NCBI GenBank assembly: GCA_902472305.1
Contig: CABRNK010000013.1
Location: 1-64,000, forward strand
Direction of reading: 5' to 3'
DNA from: Hominenteromicrobium sp900549945
GTDB taxonomy: Bacteria > Bacillota > Clostridia > Oscillospirales > Acutalibacteraceae
DNA: 64,000 nucleotides
Shown: piece by piece, positions 40,448 to 49,515 of the stretch
Numbering within the stretch: position 1 is the first letter of the stretch
How the letters are laid out: each line of letters opens with the position of its first letter
Notes under the pieces: model-generated
Seen by the model: the letters and a program-made list of their open reading frames with translations, nothing else
The model's database searches: none
What the model was told of the DNA's origin: nothing
Program-made: the position numbers and the translations under genes

Positions 40448-40912
40448 TTATTGTTCCAATTCTTCCTTTGTAGGTATTTCAAATAATCCTGACCATTTAT
40501 CGAATTCTTCTTTCCCCACATAAAATATAGCGTTTTTTCCAGCCAATTTATTGCGGACAGACAATCGTTCCCAAATAATGTCGCTTGGAACGTCCATATA
40601 ATGGATTTTGGAATTTGCTCCAAGGGAATGGGCCTTTCGTCTGAATTCATCACGTTCTGATTTTGTCCAGAATCCAAAGTCAAGGATAACATCGACACCC
40701 GACTTCAAAACTTTCACAGCGATTTTCCACATCAGTTCTTCAACCTTGGTATGACGTTCATCGTGTTCGGGGTCTGCGATGTCATGGCCAAACAAAAAAT
40801 CCTGCCACTCATCGGGTGTTAATCTCAATGCTTTGTACTTGTGCTCTAATTCTATTGCTTCTGTAGTTTTTCCACTGCCCGGTAAGCCTACCATCAAATG
40901 AAGTGTCGCCAT
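40448..40912 (-). CDS. P-loop kinase-like ATP-binding protein
   Basis: 154 residues, AAA_33/zeta-type P-loop fold: Walker A G-L-P-G-S-G-K-T-T (9-17), D-V-I-L-D-F-G-F-W (Walker B-like) and a C-terminal R-x-x-x-R lid (R-L-S-V-R-N-K). Such proteins phosphorylate small molecules or nucleotides. Its DNA is far more AT-rich than the rest of the window, with few GC-ending codons, so it was probably acquired. No antitoxin gene is adjacent, arguing against a zeta-toxin module. Confidence 0.82.
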   Translation of the reverse strand: MATLHLMVGLPGSGKTTEAIELEHKYKALRLTPDEWQDFLFGHDIADPEHDERHTKVEELMWKIAVKVLKSGVDVILDFGFWTKSERDEFRRKAHSLGANSKIHYMDVPSDIIWERLSVRNKLAGKNAIFYVGKEEFDKWSGLFEIPTKEELEQ

Positions 40913-41038
40913 ATTATGCCTCGCTAAATGTCGAATTTGTTCATCAGATTATAACATATATTCGCAGCTTTCTCCACACATACCTTATGGCAAAAGAAAA
41001 AAGCGATCTCGAAAGGCTGCTTAAATACTGAGCCTATA

Positions 41039-41093
41039 TAAAAAAACACCATTGAGTCCAAACCACAGGGTTCAGATTTCAATGGTGTTTTTA
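41039..41093. terminator. Terminator downstream of tRNA-Ala
   Basis: AACACCATTGA and its complement TCAATGGTGTT form an 11-bp stem with runs of A and T at both ends; it works in both directions. Confidence 0.8.
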
Positions 41094-41095
41094 TT

Positions 41096-41172
41096 TGGTG
41101 GACCCGAAGGGGATCGAACCCTCGAACCTCACGGATGCGAACCGTGCGCTCTCCCAGCTGAGCTACGGGCCC
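41096..41172 (-). tRNA. tRNA-Ala (anticodon CGC)
   Basis: 77 nt including encoded CCA. Acceptor GGGCCCG/CGGGTCC (one G-U pair), D arm GCTC...GAGC, anticodon loop TTCGCAT with CGC at positions 34-36, T arm with GTTCGAT loop. It lies at the right edge of the accessory region, a common position for integration sites. Confidence 0.97.
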
Positions 41173-41270
41173 ATAACGTCCGCTGCGTGCGGACTTTTGT
41201 GTCGATCAAACTCAACGGTGACTATTATAGCATACTCTTTTGAAAAAATCCAGTCCTATTTTCAAATTTT

Positions 41271-42698
41271 TCAAACTTTTTTCTCGGAAAACAGCTGAAT
41301 GTTCAGCCAGCGGTTCGAATACAGCCGGAACATAAAGATCATGCCGCGCACAATGAGCTCCACCGCCATCGCAATCCACACGCCGATCAGCCCGAGCTGC
41401 GGTGCGAGCAGCAGTGAAAGCGTGATGCGCACGCCCCACATTGTGATCAGGCTGATGATAAACGGCGCCTTCGCATCGCCCGCGCCGCGCAGAACGCCGG
41501 TGACAACGATCGACGCCGCGAAGAGCGGCTCTGCAAACGCGACGATGCGCAGCACCTGCGCACCGAGCGCCATCACCTCGGGGTCGGTGGAGAAAATCGA
41601 AATGAGCTGCGGCGCAAGGAAAAACAGCCCGGCGCCGGCGAGCGTCATAATCATAATGCCGATGTACGTCGTAATCCGGCTGAACCGCAGCGCGAGATCC
41701 TTCCGCTTCGCGCCGAGCGCCTGCCCGACCAGCGTCGTGCCCGCCGAGGCGACGCCGAATGCCGGCATGTAGCTGACCGACTCCGCCGTGACCGCGAGAT
41801 GATTTGCCGCAACCGCCGCCGTGCCGATCGAGCTGATCACACCGGTGATCACGATGTTCGCCGTGCTCATCAGCGTGCGCTCGAGCGCGACGGGCAGGCC
41901 GAGGCGCAGCGCCGTGCGCAGGCAAGCGCGTTCAAAGTGAAAGCGCTCCTTGAGTGAGATGTGCAGCGGCCCGCGCCTGCCGCGGAAAATCACGAGCAGA
42001 TACAAAAGGCTGACGATCATCATCGAAAACGCCGAGCCGAGTGCGGCGCCCGCAACGCCGAGGCCGGCGCCGGGCAGTGTGACGGCCACCCCAAAAACCG
42101 CCGCCGGGCGTGTCGGATAAATGAGGAGGAAATTCAAAATGATGTTGAACACGTTGATCAGCAGGTTCAGCACCATCGGCGTGCGCATATCGCCCGCACA
42201 GCGCAGAATGGAGCTGAGCATTACCGAGCAGAAATTGAAGGGCAGCGCGATGCCGATGATGCAGAAATACACGGTCGCGTCCGCCCGGATGGCCTCCTCC
42301 GCGCCGAGCAGCGCCGGCAGCGGGAACGAGAGCGCCGCCGCCAGCACCGCGAGCAGAACGCCGAACAGCACGACAAATTTCAGCGCCTGCCACGTGACGC
42401 TCCGCGCCTCTCTTTCCCGGCCTGCACCGATGTGTTGGGCCACCTGCACCGAAAATCCGACCGCCGCGGCATTTAAAAAGCCGTTGAACATCCACGTGGT
42501 GCTGGCCGTGAGCCCCACGGCCGCCGTCGCGCCGGAGCCCAGCGTGCCGACCATCGCGGTATCCACATACTGCACCATCGTGATCATGATCTGCTCGACG
42601 ATCGCGGGCCACGCCAGCGAGAGCACGGCGATAAAGGACGTGCCGAGCGGCGGCACGCCCGTGTATTGCAGCAGCCGTGCTGCGGCATTCTGTTTCAT
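41271..42698 (-). CDS. MATE-family efflux transporter
   Basis: 475 residues, twelve helices. Early L-A-W-P-A-I-V-E-Q-I-M-I-T-M-V-Q-Y-V-D-T-A-M-V-G and repeat V-A-L-E-R-T-L-M-S-T-A-N-I-V. ATG at 42698 behind GGGGGAGC; the longer frame upstream has no site. The early acidic residue (E in V-E-Q) is kept, as in NorM-like pumps. Single gene; substrate unknown. Confidence 0.92.
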   Translation of the reverse strand: MKQNAAARLLQYTGVPPLGTSFIAVLSLAWPAIVEQIMITMVQYVDTAMVGTLGSGATAAVGLTASTTWMFNGFLNAAAVGFSVQVAQHIGAGREREARSVTWQALKFVVLFGVLLAVLAAALSFPLPALLGAEEAIRADATVYFCIIGIALPFNFCSVMLSSILRCAGDMRTPMVLNLLINVFNIILNFLLIYPTRPAAVFGVAVTLPGAGLGVAGAALGSAFSMMIVSLLYLLVIFRGRRGPLHISLKERFHFERACLRTALRLGLPVALERTLMSTANIVITGVISSIGTAAVAANHLAVTAESVSYMPAFGVASAGTTLVGQALGAKRKDLALRFSRITTYIGIMIMTLAGAGLFFLAPQLISIFSTDPEVMALGAQVLRIVAFAEPLFAASIVVTGVLRGAGDAKAPFIISLITMWGVRITLSLLLAPQLGLIGVWIAMAVELIVRGMIFMFRLYSNRWLNIQLFSEKKV

Positions 42699-42769
42699 TT
42701 TGCAGCTCCCCCTCTTTTGCTTCCCCTTAGCGCCCGCGGGCGGCCAAGCCGGCCCGCAGGTCATTTTCC

Positions 42770-42793
42770 GCATCCGGCTGCCTTGCCGGATGC
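42770..42793 (-). terminator. Hairpin after the pyrophosphatase gene
   Basis: GCATCCGGC (42770-42778)/GCCGGATGC (42785-42793), 9 bp. No U-tract; probably a weak terminator. Confidence 0.5.
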
Positions 42794-42798
42794 AGTCA

Positions 42799-44457
42799 TC
42801 AGCTATTTTCCTTATTGATTGCGTCGATAAACGCGGGAATGAGCTGCTTTTTGCGCGAGACGACCCCCTGCAGCCAGATCGTGCCGGCCTGCGGTGCGCG
42901 GCCAAACGCCTCCTGCACGAGCTGCTCCGCAGCCTCGCCGTAGCACATCAGGCGCGTCGATTCCTCCATGATATTCGTCAGCATGAAATACATCATCGAG
43001 AGGCCGTGCTCGCGGCAGGATTTCTCGAGGTACGGGCGCAGGCGCTTCTCGATTTCGTCGAGCTCGCCGCCGCTCATGCTGTTGATCTGGCCGACGCCGA
43101 ACGTCACGTCGCCAAATTCGAACTTCTTGTAGTCCTGATAGAAGATCTCCTCCGGCGTCTTGTCCTTCAGATTGCTGCCGGCGGTGAACATCTCGATGCC
43201 GAACGCCTGACAGTCGATGCCCGCGATCGCACTGAGCGCGTCCGCCGCCATGCGGTCCATCATCGTGCAGGTCGGCGAGCGGAACACGAGCGTGTCGGAG
43301 AGGATCGCGCTGCACAGCAGGCCCGCGATCTGGGGCGGGATCTCGAATCCCTTTTCGCGGTAGATCTGGTAGATAATCGTCGCGGTGCAGCCGACCGGCT
43401 CGTTTCTGAAATAGACCGGCGCCATCGTCTCGAGCGAGCCGATGCGGTGGTGGTCGATGATCTCGAGGATCTCCGCGTCCTCGATGTTTTCGACCGCCTG
43501 ACCGCGCTCGTTGTGGTCGACGAGGATCACGGCGCGCTTGCGCACGGCGAGCAGGTTCCGGCGGGAGATCATGCCGATATATTTGCCGGATTTATCGACC
43601 ACCGGAAAATCGCGGATACGCGTGTTCTGCATGCTGTCCTTGATCGAATCCGTGTAGTCGCCGGGCAAAAATTTGACGAGCCCCTCGCGGCGCATGAAAG
43701 CGCGCACGGGCATGCACTGGTTGATGCGCCGGGCGACTGTGTACGTATCGAGCGGCGTGATGATGACCGTGCACCCGTGGCTGTTCGCGAGCTTCTGGAT
43801 GCTGCGCGAAACCGGCGCGCCGAGGCAGACCACGATGCAGCCCGCGCCTGATTCGATCGCCGAAAGCTGCGATTCATAGCGGTTTCCGGTAATCACCATG
43901 TCGCTCTGCTCGATGTAATTTTCCATCACGTCCGGGTCGGCGGCGGAGATCAGCACATTGCCCTTTTCGAATACAGCCTCCGGGTCGCCGACGACCATCT
44001 CGGCCTCGAGCGTCTCCAGAATATTCCGATACGGCGTTTTGGCCTGCGCGATGATCGTACTGTCCTGATTCTCCATGTAGGAGGTCGCGATGTCGTTGAT
44101 CGTGATGATACCGTCGAACATGTTGTCGCCGTCGACAATCGGCAGCGTAACGGCGTTCAGCTCCGCCATCATGCTCCACGCCTTTTTCATCGAAATATCG
44201 TCTGAAATGCCGGGGATGCGGCGGATGTCCATGTCGCGCACACGCGTGCCGATGTTGTTCACATAGGTCGGCTGACGCATGCCGAAGCGGTGCAGAACAT
44301 AGCTCGTCTCCGGGCTGAGCTGGCCGGCGCGCGCCGCGATGTAGCGGCAGCCGTCGTTCTCGCGGTTTTTAACGTCCGCATATGCGATCGCCGAGCAGAT
44401 GGAATCGGTGTCGGGGTTGCGGTGCCCCAGTATGTAAACCTCTTTTTTTGCGCTCAT
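42799..44457 (-). CDS. CBS-domain manganese-dependent inorganic pyrophosphatase
   Basis: 552 residues, family II (DHH) PPase with a regulatory insert. N-terminal G-H-R-N-P-D-T-D-S-I-C metal motif; CBS domain, DRTGG domain and second CBS (about 70-300); then V-D-H-N-E and I-D-H-H-R-I-G; C-terminal DHHA2 with the S-R-K-K-Q-L catalytic end. It hydrolyses pyrophosphate; in relatives AMP/ADP inhibit and ATP or diadenosine polyphosphates activate through CBS. ATG at 44457. A TATACT box with extended TGG lies near 44528. Confidence 0.95.
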   Translation of the reverse strand: MSAKKEVYILGHRNPDTDSICSAIAYADVKNRENDGCRYIAARAGQLSPETSYVLHRFGMRQPTYVNNIGTRVRDMDIRRIPGISDDISMKKAWSMMAELNAVTLPIVDGDNMFDGIITINDIATSYMENQDSTIIAQAKTPYRNILETLEAEMVVGDPEAVFEKGNVLISAADPDVMENYIEQSDMVITGNRYESQLSAIESGAGCIVVCLGAPVSRSIQKLANSHGCTVIITPLDTYTVARRINQCMPVRAFMRREGLVKFLPGDYTDSIKDSMQNTRIRDFPVVDKSGKYIGMISRRNLLAVRKRAVILVDHNERGQAVENIEDAEILEIIDHHRIGSLETMAPVYFRNEPVGCTATIIYQIYREKGFEIPPQIAGLLCSAILSDTLVFRSPTCTMMDRMAADALSAIAGIDCQAFGIEMFTAGSNLKDKTPEEIFYQDYKKFEFGDVTFGVGQINSMSGGELDEIEKRLRPYLEKSCREHGLSMMYFMLTNIMEESTRLMCYGEAAEQLVQEAFGRAPQAGTIWLQGVVSRKKQLIPAFIDAINKENS

Positions 44458-44618
44458 ATGGTCTGACCACTCGCCTTTCTGTGGGTAATGCCGATCGGTC
44501 CATTCCTATTATTTGGATAAAGCTAGTATACCACAGCTTTCGCAAAAAGCAAAGCGGAAGCCGCCGGGAATTTCAGGGAAAATGCTGTTTTCTGCATTGG
44601 ACCCGTCGCAATGCGGGC

Positions 44619-44654
44619 AAAAAAACACGCGGCGCTCATTCCTTCTGAAGCGCC
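44619..44654 (-). terminator. Terminator at the end of the aro operon
   Basis: On the minus strand GGCGCT (44649-44654 side) pairs with AGCGCC (44631-44636 side), followed by GCGTG and seven T. It overlaps the last codons of the metallopeptidase-like gene. Confidence 0.75.
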
Positions 44655-45469
44655 GCGAGCATACCGTATATTTCCTTTTGACCGAGATCGGCGAGCTGCC
44701 GCGCCGTCCGCTTTTCCGCCAGCGCATGCACAAGCTCTGCGCCGAGGTAATAGCCCGTATCCGAACGCCCCTCAAATGCGCACCAATCCCCGAAAAAGTC
44801 CTGCGTGCTTTCTCCGGCGTTCACGCGCCGCTGAAATTCCGCGGAAAGCCGCGCGCGGTTTTCCCCGCACCATGCCAGCCAGCCGCCGCGGTCCTGACTG
44901 TAAAAATACCGGCCGCCAAACAGCTTTTGCTGGATATACACCGCCATGCCCTCCGTGTAGAGCTGCCACAGGGCGCGCGCCGCGGGGGTTTCACCCCATG
45001 CAGGCGCCGTGCGCATCTCAAAGTGCCACAGGTGCCCGAGCTCGTGGCAGAGCAGCACGGCCATATCCGCCTCACGCTCCCAGCCGAGCTCCACAATTTT
45101 TTCGATGCCGAGCAGTACAACCGGCCTGCCGCCGAGCGCCGTCGCCCAGCCCGCACCGCTGCACAGGCCGAGATAGAAAACGACGTCTGCCTCCGGCGCT
45201 GAGCCCAGCGCGCTGCAAAACCGCTCCGAAATCCCCTGCACCGCTTTTTGAAAGGACGCGTGTGCCCGCGCCGCCCGGTCGGGACTTCTGTAAAACTCCT
45301 CCAGCACCGGCAAAATCTCGCGTGAAAAATCATATTCCGCCGCGTCCGCCTCCGCCTTTTCCGGCAGCTCGGGCGAGATCGCCGCGGCGTACCGCCGCCA
45401 CGCCTCCAGCGAAAAGCCGCCGTCCGCAAAGACGGGCGCGATCTGCGGGAAACTGTCGATGATCTTCAT
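44636..45469 (-). CDS. Putative zinc metallopeptidase (HExxH protein)
   Basis: 277 residues. L-L-C-H-E-L-G-H-L-W-H-F-E is a zinc H-E-x-x-H motif (about 141-145), followed by L-W-Q-L-Y-T-E-G-M-A-V-Y, whose Glu is a likely third ligand (gluzincin-like). No signal peptide or membrane helix. It resembles the DUF2268-type predicted Zn-dependent proteases. It starts directly after the GNAT stop and is the last gene of the aro transcript. Role in that operon unknown. Confidence 0.75.
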   Translation of the reverse strand: MKIIDSFPQIAPVFADGGFSLEAWRRYAAAISPELPEKAEADAAEYDFSREILPVLEEFYRSPDRAARAHASFQKAVQGISERFCSALGSAPEADVVFYLGLCSGAGWATALGGRPVVLLGIEKIVELGWEREADMAVLLCHELGHLWHFEMRTAPAWGETPAARALWQLYTEGMAVYIQQKLFGGRYFYSQDRGGWLAWCGENRARLSAEFQRRVNAGESTQDFFGDWCAFEGRSDTGYYLGAELVHALAEKRTARQLADLGQKEIYGMLAALQKE

Positions 45470-45470
45470 T

Positions 45471-45971
45471 TCACACATCCTTTTGCAGGATATAATCGTC
45501 CATCACGTAACCGCGGCCGATGTCCGTCACGACCGAATCGATCTCGTAAAAGCCGAAGTGGCGGTAAACCTCGATCGCGTGCGTGTTGCACTTGTTGACC
45601 GTGAGGTAAATTTTATCGAGCCCCTCCGCCTTGCAGCGCGCCTCAACAAAATCAAACGCCGCGCGCGGCAGGCCCGCCCCGCGGTGCGCCTGTGAGACGT
45701 ACAGCTTGCTGAGGAACATCTTCCCCTCCTTGTGCGGCACGAGGCCGACAAAGCCCACGGCCTCCCCGCCGCGCAGCATCAGGTAGTAGGCGTACCCCTC
45801 CCGGTCGAGCTGGCGGCGGATCGCCGGGACGGACTGAAACTGCTCGATCATGTAATCCGTCGCGTCTGCGCCGTTGATCGCGTCATACGTCGCGTGCCAG
45901 ATCGGCGCTGCGATCCGCGCGACGGTTTCGATCTCCTCCGGCGTTTCCACCCGCTTAAAAACAACCTCCAT
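45471..45971 (-). CDS. GNAT-family N-acetyltransferase
   Basis: 166 residues. V-G-F-V-G-L-V strand, L-Y-V-S-Q-A-H-R-G-A-G-L-P-R acetyl-CoA loop (Q-A-H-R-G-A-G), and N-K-C-N-T-H-A-I-E-V-Y-R-H-F-G-F. It lies 18 bp after pheA, so it is read with the aro genes. Substrate unknown. Confidence 0.87.
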   Translation of the reverse strand: MEVVFKRVETPEEIETVARIAAPIWHATYDAINGADATDYMIEQFQSVPAIRRQLDREGYAYYLMLRGGEAVGFVGLVPHKEGKMFLSKLYVSQAHRGAGLPRAAFDFVEARCKAEGLDKIYLTVNKCNTHAIEVYRHFGFYEIDSVVTDIGRGYVMDDYILQKDV

Positions 45972-45989
45972 GTTTCTGCCTCCTGTGCG

Positions 45990-47126
45990 TCAGCCTTCCC
46001 TGTAGTTGCCGAGGAACGAAAAGCGCGGCATTTCGCCGGAAAGCGCGCAGATCAGCTCGAGCGTCCGCGCATTGTGGATGTTCCCCGAAAAATCCAGATA
46101 GAAGTCGTATTCAAAATTCCGTCCCGGAATCGGGCGCGATTCAATCTTCGTGAGATTCAGCCCGCTGAGCGCAAAGCGCTCAAGCGTGCGGTACAGCGAG
46201 CCCGTCGTGTGCGGCAGCGAAAAGCACAGGCTGATCTTGTCCGCATCGTCGGGCAACACGGCCTCGCGCGCAATGACGACAAAACGCGTGCAGTTGTTGC
46301 CGGTGTTCTGGATGTCCGCGGCGAGCGTTTCCAGCCCGTAGAACGCGGCGGCCTCCGCCGAGCAGACGGCGCCGAGCCCCGCCTCGCGCTTTTCCGCCAC
46401 GTGCTTCGCCGCGGCGGCGGTGTTCGAAAACGCCTGCGCCTCGATGCCGCGCTGTGTGAGAAACGCGCTGCACTGCGCGAGCGCCTCCTGCTTCGAGATT
46501 ACCCGGCGCACCGGCCCCGTGCCCGGCGCGCAGCACAGGCAGTGCCGCACTGGGATGTCTGCCGCGCCGACGATGAACATGCGGTGCCGCAGGATGAGGT
46601 CGTACACCTCGGAGACGCTGCCTGCATCCGAATTCTCGACGGGCACGACGCCGTAATCGCCCGCGCCGCTTCGCACCGCCTCGAACACATCGCAAAAGCC
46701 GGGCAGAAACGCCGGCTCCGCGCCCGGGAACAGCCGGTTCGCCGCGCTGTGGGAATACGCGCCGGGCGCGCCCTGACAGATGATGCGCGGGTTCTGCTTC
46801 ATCGCGCGCGGCGAATCCTTTTCGAGCGCGCGCAGCGCGCCGCCGCTCTCGAGCATCGCGTGCTGGCGCGCCCGGCTGATCGCCATGATCGCGCTGTAGA
46901 GCGCGGCGGCGCTGTCGCCGTATATTCCCGCCTCCTGCCGGACGCGGTCTAAAATCGCCTGCTCCCGCGCCGCGTTCAGCACCGGGATGCCCGCCTGCCG
47001 CTTGATTTCCGCGACGCGTTCGGAACACGCCATGCGCTCTATAAAGAGCTGCAAGAGCTGCTTGTCGATGCGGTCGATGTCCTGCCGCACCGGCAGCAGC
47101 AGCGCGTCAAAGGTCTTGTTTTCCAT
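45990..47126 (-). CDS. pheA: Bifunctional chorismate mutase/prephenate dehydratase
   Basis: 378 residues. AroQ-type chorismate mutase, 10-95 (R-x-x-I-D-x-I-D-K-Q-L-L-Q-L-F-I-E-R and R-A-R-Q-H); prephenate dehydratase from 112 (C-Q-G-A-P-G-A-Y-S-H-S-A-A); C-terminal ACT domain with the Phe-binding I-E-S-R-P motif. Makes phenylpyruvate. Last biosynthetic gene of the operon. The E-S-R-P implies feedback control by phenylalanine, in line with the Phe-rich leader ORF upstream of aroF. Confidence 0.96.
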   Translation of the reverse strand: MENKTFDALLLPVRQDIDRIDKQLLQLFIERMACSERVAEIKRQAGIPVLNAAREQAILDRVRQEAGIYGDSAAALYSAIMAISRARQHAMLESGGALRALEKDSPRAMKQNPRIICQGAPGAYSHSAANRLFPGAEPAFLPGFCDVFEAVRSGAGDYGVVPVENSDAGSVSEVYDLILRHRMFIVGAADIPVRHCLCCAPGTGPVRRVISKQEALAQCSAFLTQRGIEAQAFSNTAAAAKHVAEKREAGLGAVCSAEAAAFYGLETLAADIQNTGNNCTRFVVIAREAVLPDDADKISLCFSLPHTTGSLYRTLERFALSGLNLTKIESRPIPGRNFEYDFYLDFSGNIHNARTLELICALSGEMPRFSFLGNYREG

Positions 47127-47144
47127 GCCATTCCCTCCTGTAAA

Positions 47145-48221
47145 TCAGCGCAGCAGGTCCAAAAGCGCGATCGCCGCGCAGGCCTCCGCGACCGGGATCG
47201 CCCGCGGGACGATGCAGGGGTCGTGCCGCCCGTGAATCGTGAGCGGCGCCTCCTTTTTCTCCGCGAGATCGACGGTCTGCTGCGCCTGCCCGATCGACGG
47301 CGTGGGCTTCACGGCAATGCGGAACAGCACCGGCATGCCGGTCGTGATGCCGCCCAGAATGCCGCCCGCGTTGTTCGTGCGCGTGCGCACCGCGCCTTTA
47401 GCATCGTAATAGAACGGGTCGTTGTTTTCGCTGCCATGGAGAGCCGCCGCGCCGAAGCCCGCGCCGAACTCAACGCCCTTCACGGCCGGGATGCCGTAGA
47501 GGATCGAGGCGAGCACGTTTTCGACGCCGCCGAACATCGGGCTGCCGACGCCCGCCGGCATGCCGACCGCGGCGCACTCGATGACCCCGCCGACGCTGTC
47601 GGCCGCAAGCCGCGCACGCTCGATTTCGTCGCGCATTTTTTTCTCGGCCCCAGCGTCGCGCACCGCGAAGAAGCGGGTGTTCAGCGCGTTCAGCTCCGCG
47701 GCCGAAACTGAAACCGGGTCAAACAGCGTGTCCGAAACGTTTCCGATGCGGCAGGCGTGCGCGCCGATCGTAACGCCGCGCCGCTCGAGGATCTGCCGGC
47801 AGACCGCGCCCGCGAACACGAGGCAGGCCGTCAGCCGCCCCGAAAAATGCCCGCCGCCGCGGATATCGTTTGCGCCCTTGTAGCGCACTGCGGCCGTGTA
47901 ATCGGCGTGGCCGGGCCGCGGGTGAATCCTCAAATCGGCGTAATCCTTTGAGCGCGTATTCGTGTTTTCGATAATCGCCGCGAGCGGCGCGCCGGTCGTC
48001 ACCCCGTCCAAAAGGCCGGAGAGGATCTGCGGCTCGTCGGCCTCCCGCCGCGCCGTCGCGGTTTTATCCGTGCCCGGCGCGCGGCGCGCCATCTGCACGC
48101 GCACCGCGTCGGGGTCTATCTTCTCGTTCGGCGGGAGGTTGTCGAGCACAACGCCGATCGCCCCCGTATGGCTGCCGCCGAAAACGGACAGCCGGATGTT
48201 ATTCCCCCATGTCGACGCCAT
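47145..48221 (-). CDS. aroC: Chorismate synthase
   Basis: 358 residues, normal length. FMN-dependent 1,4-elimination of phosphate from EPSP. F-G-G-S-H-T-G-A-I near the start (H-T variant of the usual G-E-S-H-G), R-P-G-H-A-D and G-G-x-x-S-G-R-L-T-A motifs. Overlaps aroA by 23 bp; 18 bp from pheA. Confidence 0.96.
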   Translation of the reverse strand: MASTWGNNIRLSVFGGSHTGAIGVVLDNLPPNEKIDPDAVRVQMARRAPGTDKTATARREADEPQILSGLLDGVTTGAPLAAIIENTNTRSKDYADLRIHPRPGHADYTAAVRYKGANDIRGGGHFSGRLTACLVFAGAVCRQILERRGVTIGAHACRIGNVSDTLFDPVSVSAAELNALNTRFFAVRDAGAEKKMRDEIERARLAADSVGGVIECAAVGMPAGVGSPMFGGVENVLASILYGIPAVKGVEFGAGFGAAALHGSENNDPFYYDAKGAVRTRTNNAGGILGGITTGMPVLFRIAVKPTPSIGQAQQTVDLAEKKEAPLTIHGRHDPCIVPRAIPVAEACAAIALLDLLR

Positions 48222-49485
48222 CGGCCTTTCCCCCTATCGCTCTGAAATCCCGGAAAAAGCCCGGGTAGGATTTACGGATGCTCTGCGCGTCCGTGACGGT
48301 CACGGTACAGTCGCACCCCGCGGCGGCGAGCGCCATCACGACGCGGTGGTCGTTGCAGCCCTCGGCCCTGCCGCCCAAAAGATGCGCCCTGCCGCGGACC
48401 ACAAGCCCGTCCTCCGTGCTGCGCACATCCGCGCCGATCGCGGAGAGCGCCGCCTCCATCGCCGCCAGACGGTCGCTCTCCTTGATGCGCAGGCGCGCCG
48501 CGTTGTAAATGACGGTTTCGCCCGCGGCAAACGCGGCGGTCACGGCGAGCGCCGGCACCATGTCCGGAATCTGCTTCGCATCGATGCGGATGCCCCGCAG
48601 GCCGCGGAACGGCTCGCCCGCACGCGGGTTCTCCGCCGTGTACACGCCGCTTTTCTCCCGGATCTCAAGGCCGAAGCGCCGCCAAAGCTCGACGCACGCC
48701 CGGTCGCCCTGCACGGAATCGGGCCGCAGGCTGCGCAGGGCGACCGGCCCGCCGCCGACCGCCGCCGCCGAAAGGAAGAACGCCGCCTGCGACCAGTCGC
48801 CCTCCACGCTGTACGACGGCGCGCGGTACGCCTGCCCGCCGGGCACCAGCCAGCCGCGCGGCGTCTCCCGCACCGAAATGCCGAAGCCGCGCAGCACCTC
48901 CACAGTCAGGTCGATGTAGCCCTTCGATTCGAGCGGCGCCGTCAGCACGATCTCCGAATCGCCGTGAAGCCGCGGCAGCGCAAAAAGCAGCCCCGTGATG
49001 AACTGCGAGCTGACGTTGCCCGGCAGGCGGTATTCGCCGCTTTGCAGCCGCCCGCGGATTTTGAGCGGCAGGCCGCCCGCCGTCTCCACCTGCACGCCGT
49101 GCTGCGGCAGAAGCGCCGTATAAACACCGATCGGGCGCTCCGGCAGCCGGCCCCGCCCGATAAACGCGGCCTCGATGCCGAGCGCGGCGAACACCGGGAT
49201 CAGAAAGCGCAGCGTCGAGCCGGACTCGCCGCAGTCGACGACGGCGTGCGCCGGGCGCTCTCCGGGCGCCACCCGCACAACGCCGTTTTCAAACGAAACC
49301 CCGGCGCCCAGCGCGCGGATGCCGGCGAGCGTCGCGTGCATGTCGGCGCTCGCATCGACCGGCGACACGGTGCACGGTGCGCCGCAAAGCGCGGCACAGA
49401 GCAGCGCGCGGTGCGCTGCGCTCTTGCTCGGCGGAATCTGCACGCCGCCCGCAACGCGTGCCGGGCGGTAGATCACTTCGGCCAT
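48199..49485 (-). CDS. aroA: EPSP synthase (3-phosphoshikimate 1-carboxyvinyltransferase)
   Basis: 428 residues. Signature P-P-S-K-S-A-A-H-R-A-L-L near 18-30, G-E-S-G-S-T-L-R-F-L at about 88, and K-E-S-D-R-L near 335. Joins shikimate-3-phosphate and PEP. The usual class I glycine-rich loop (L-G-N-A-G-T) is here D-C-G-E-S-G-S-T, a class II-like form. 30 bp after aroB, overlaps aroC. Confidence 0.95.
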   Translation of the reverse strand: MAEVIYRPARVAGGVQIPPSKSAAHRALLCAALCGAPCTVSPVDASADMHATLAGIRALGAGVSFENGVVRVAPGERPAHAVVDCGESGSTLRFLIPVFAALGIEAAFIGRGRLPERPIGVYTALLPQHGVQVETAGGLPLKIRGRLQSGEYRLPGNVSSQFITGLLFALPRLHGDSEIVLTAPLESKGYIDLTVEVLRGFGISVRETPRGWLVPGGQAYRAPSYSVEGDWSQAAFFLSAAAVGGGPVALRSLRPDSVQGDRACVELWRRFGLEIREKSGVYTAENPRAGEPFRGLRGIRIDAKQIPDMVPALAVTAAFAAGETVIYNAARLRIKESDRLAAMEAALSAIGADVRSTEDGLVVRGRAHLLGGRAEGCNDHRVVMALAAAGCDCTVTVTDAQSIRKSYPGFFRDFRAIGGKADGVDMGE

Positions 49486-49515
49486 TTTTATCCATCCCTT
49501 CCGCGGAATCCGCGC

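Noticed and set aside
40448..40912. Zeta-type toxin of a toxin-antitoxin pair
   Set aside because: P-loop fits but no antitoxin-like gene adjoins it.
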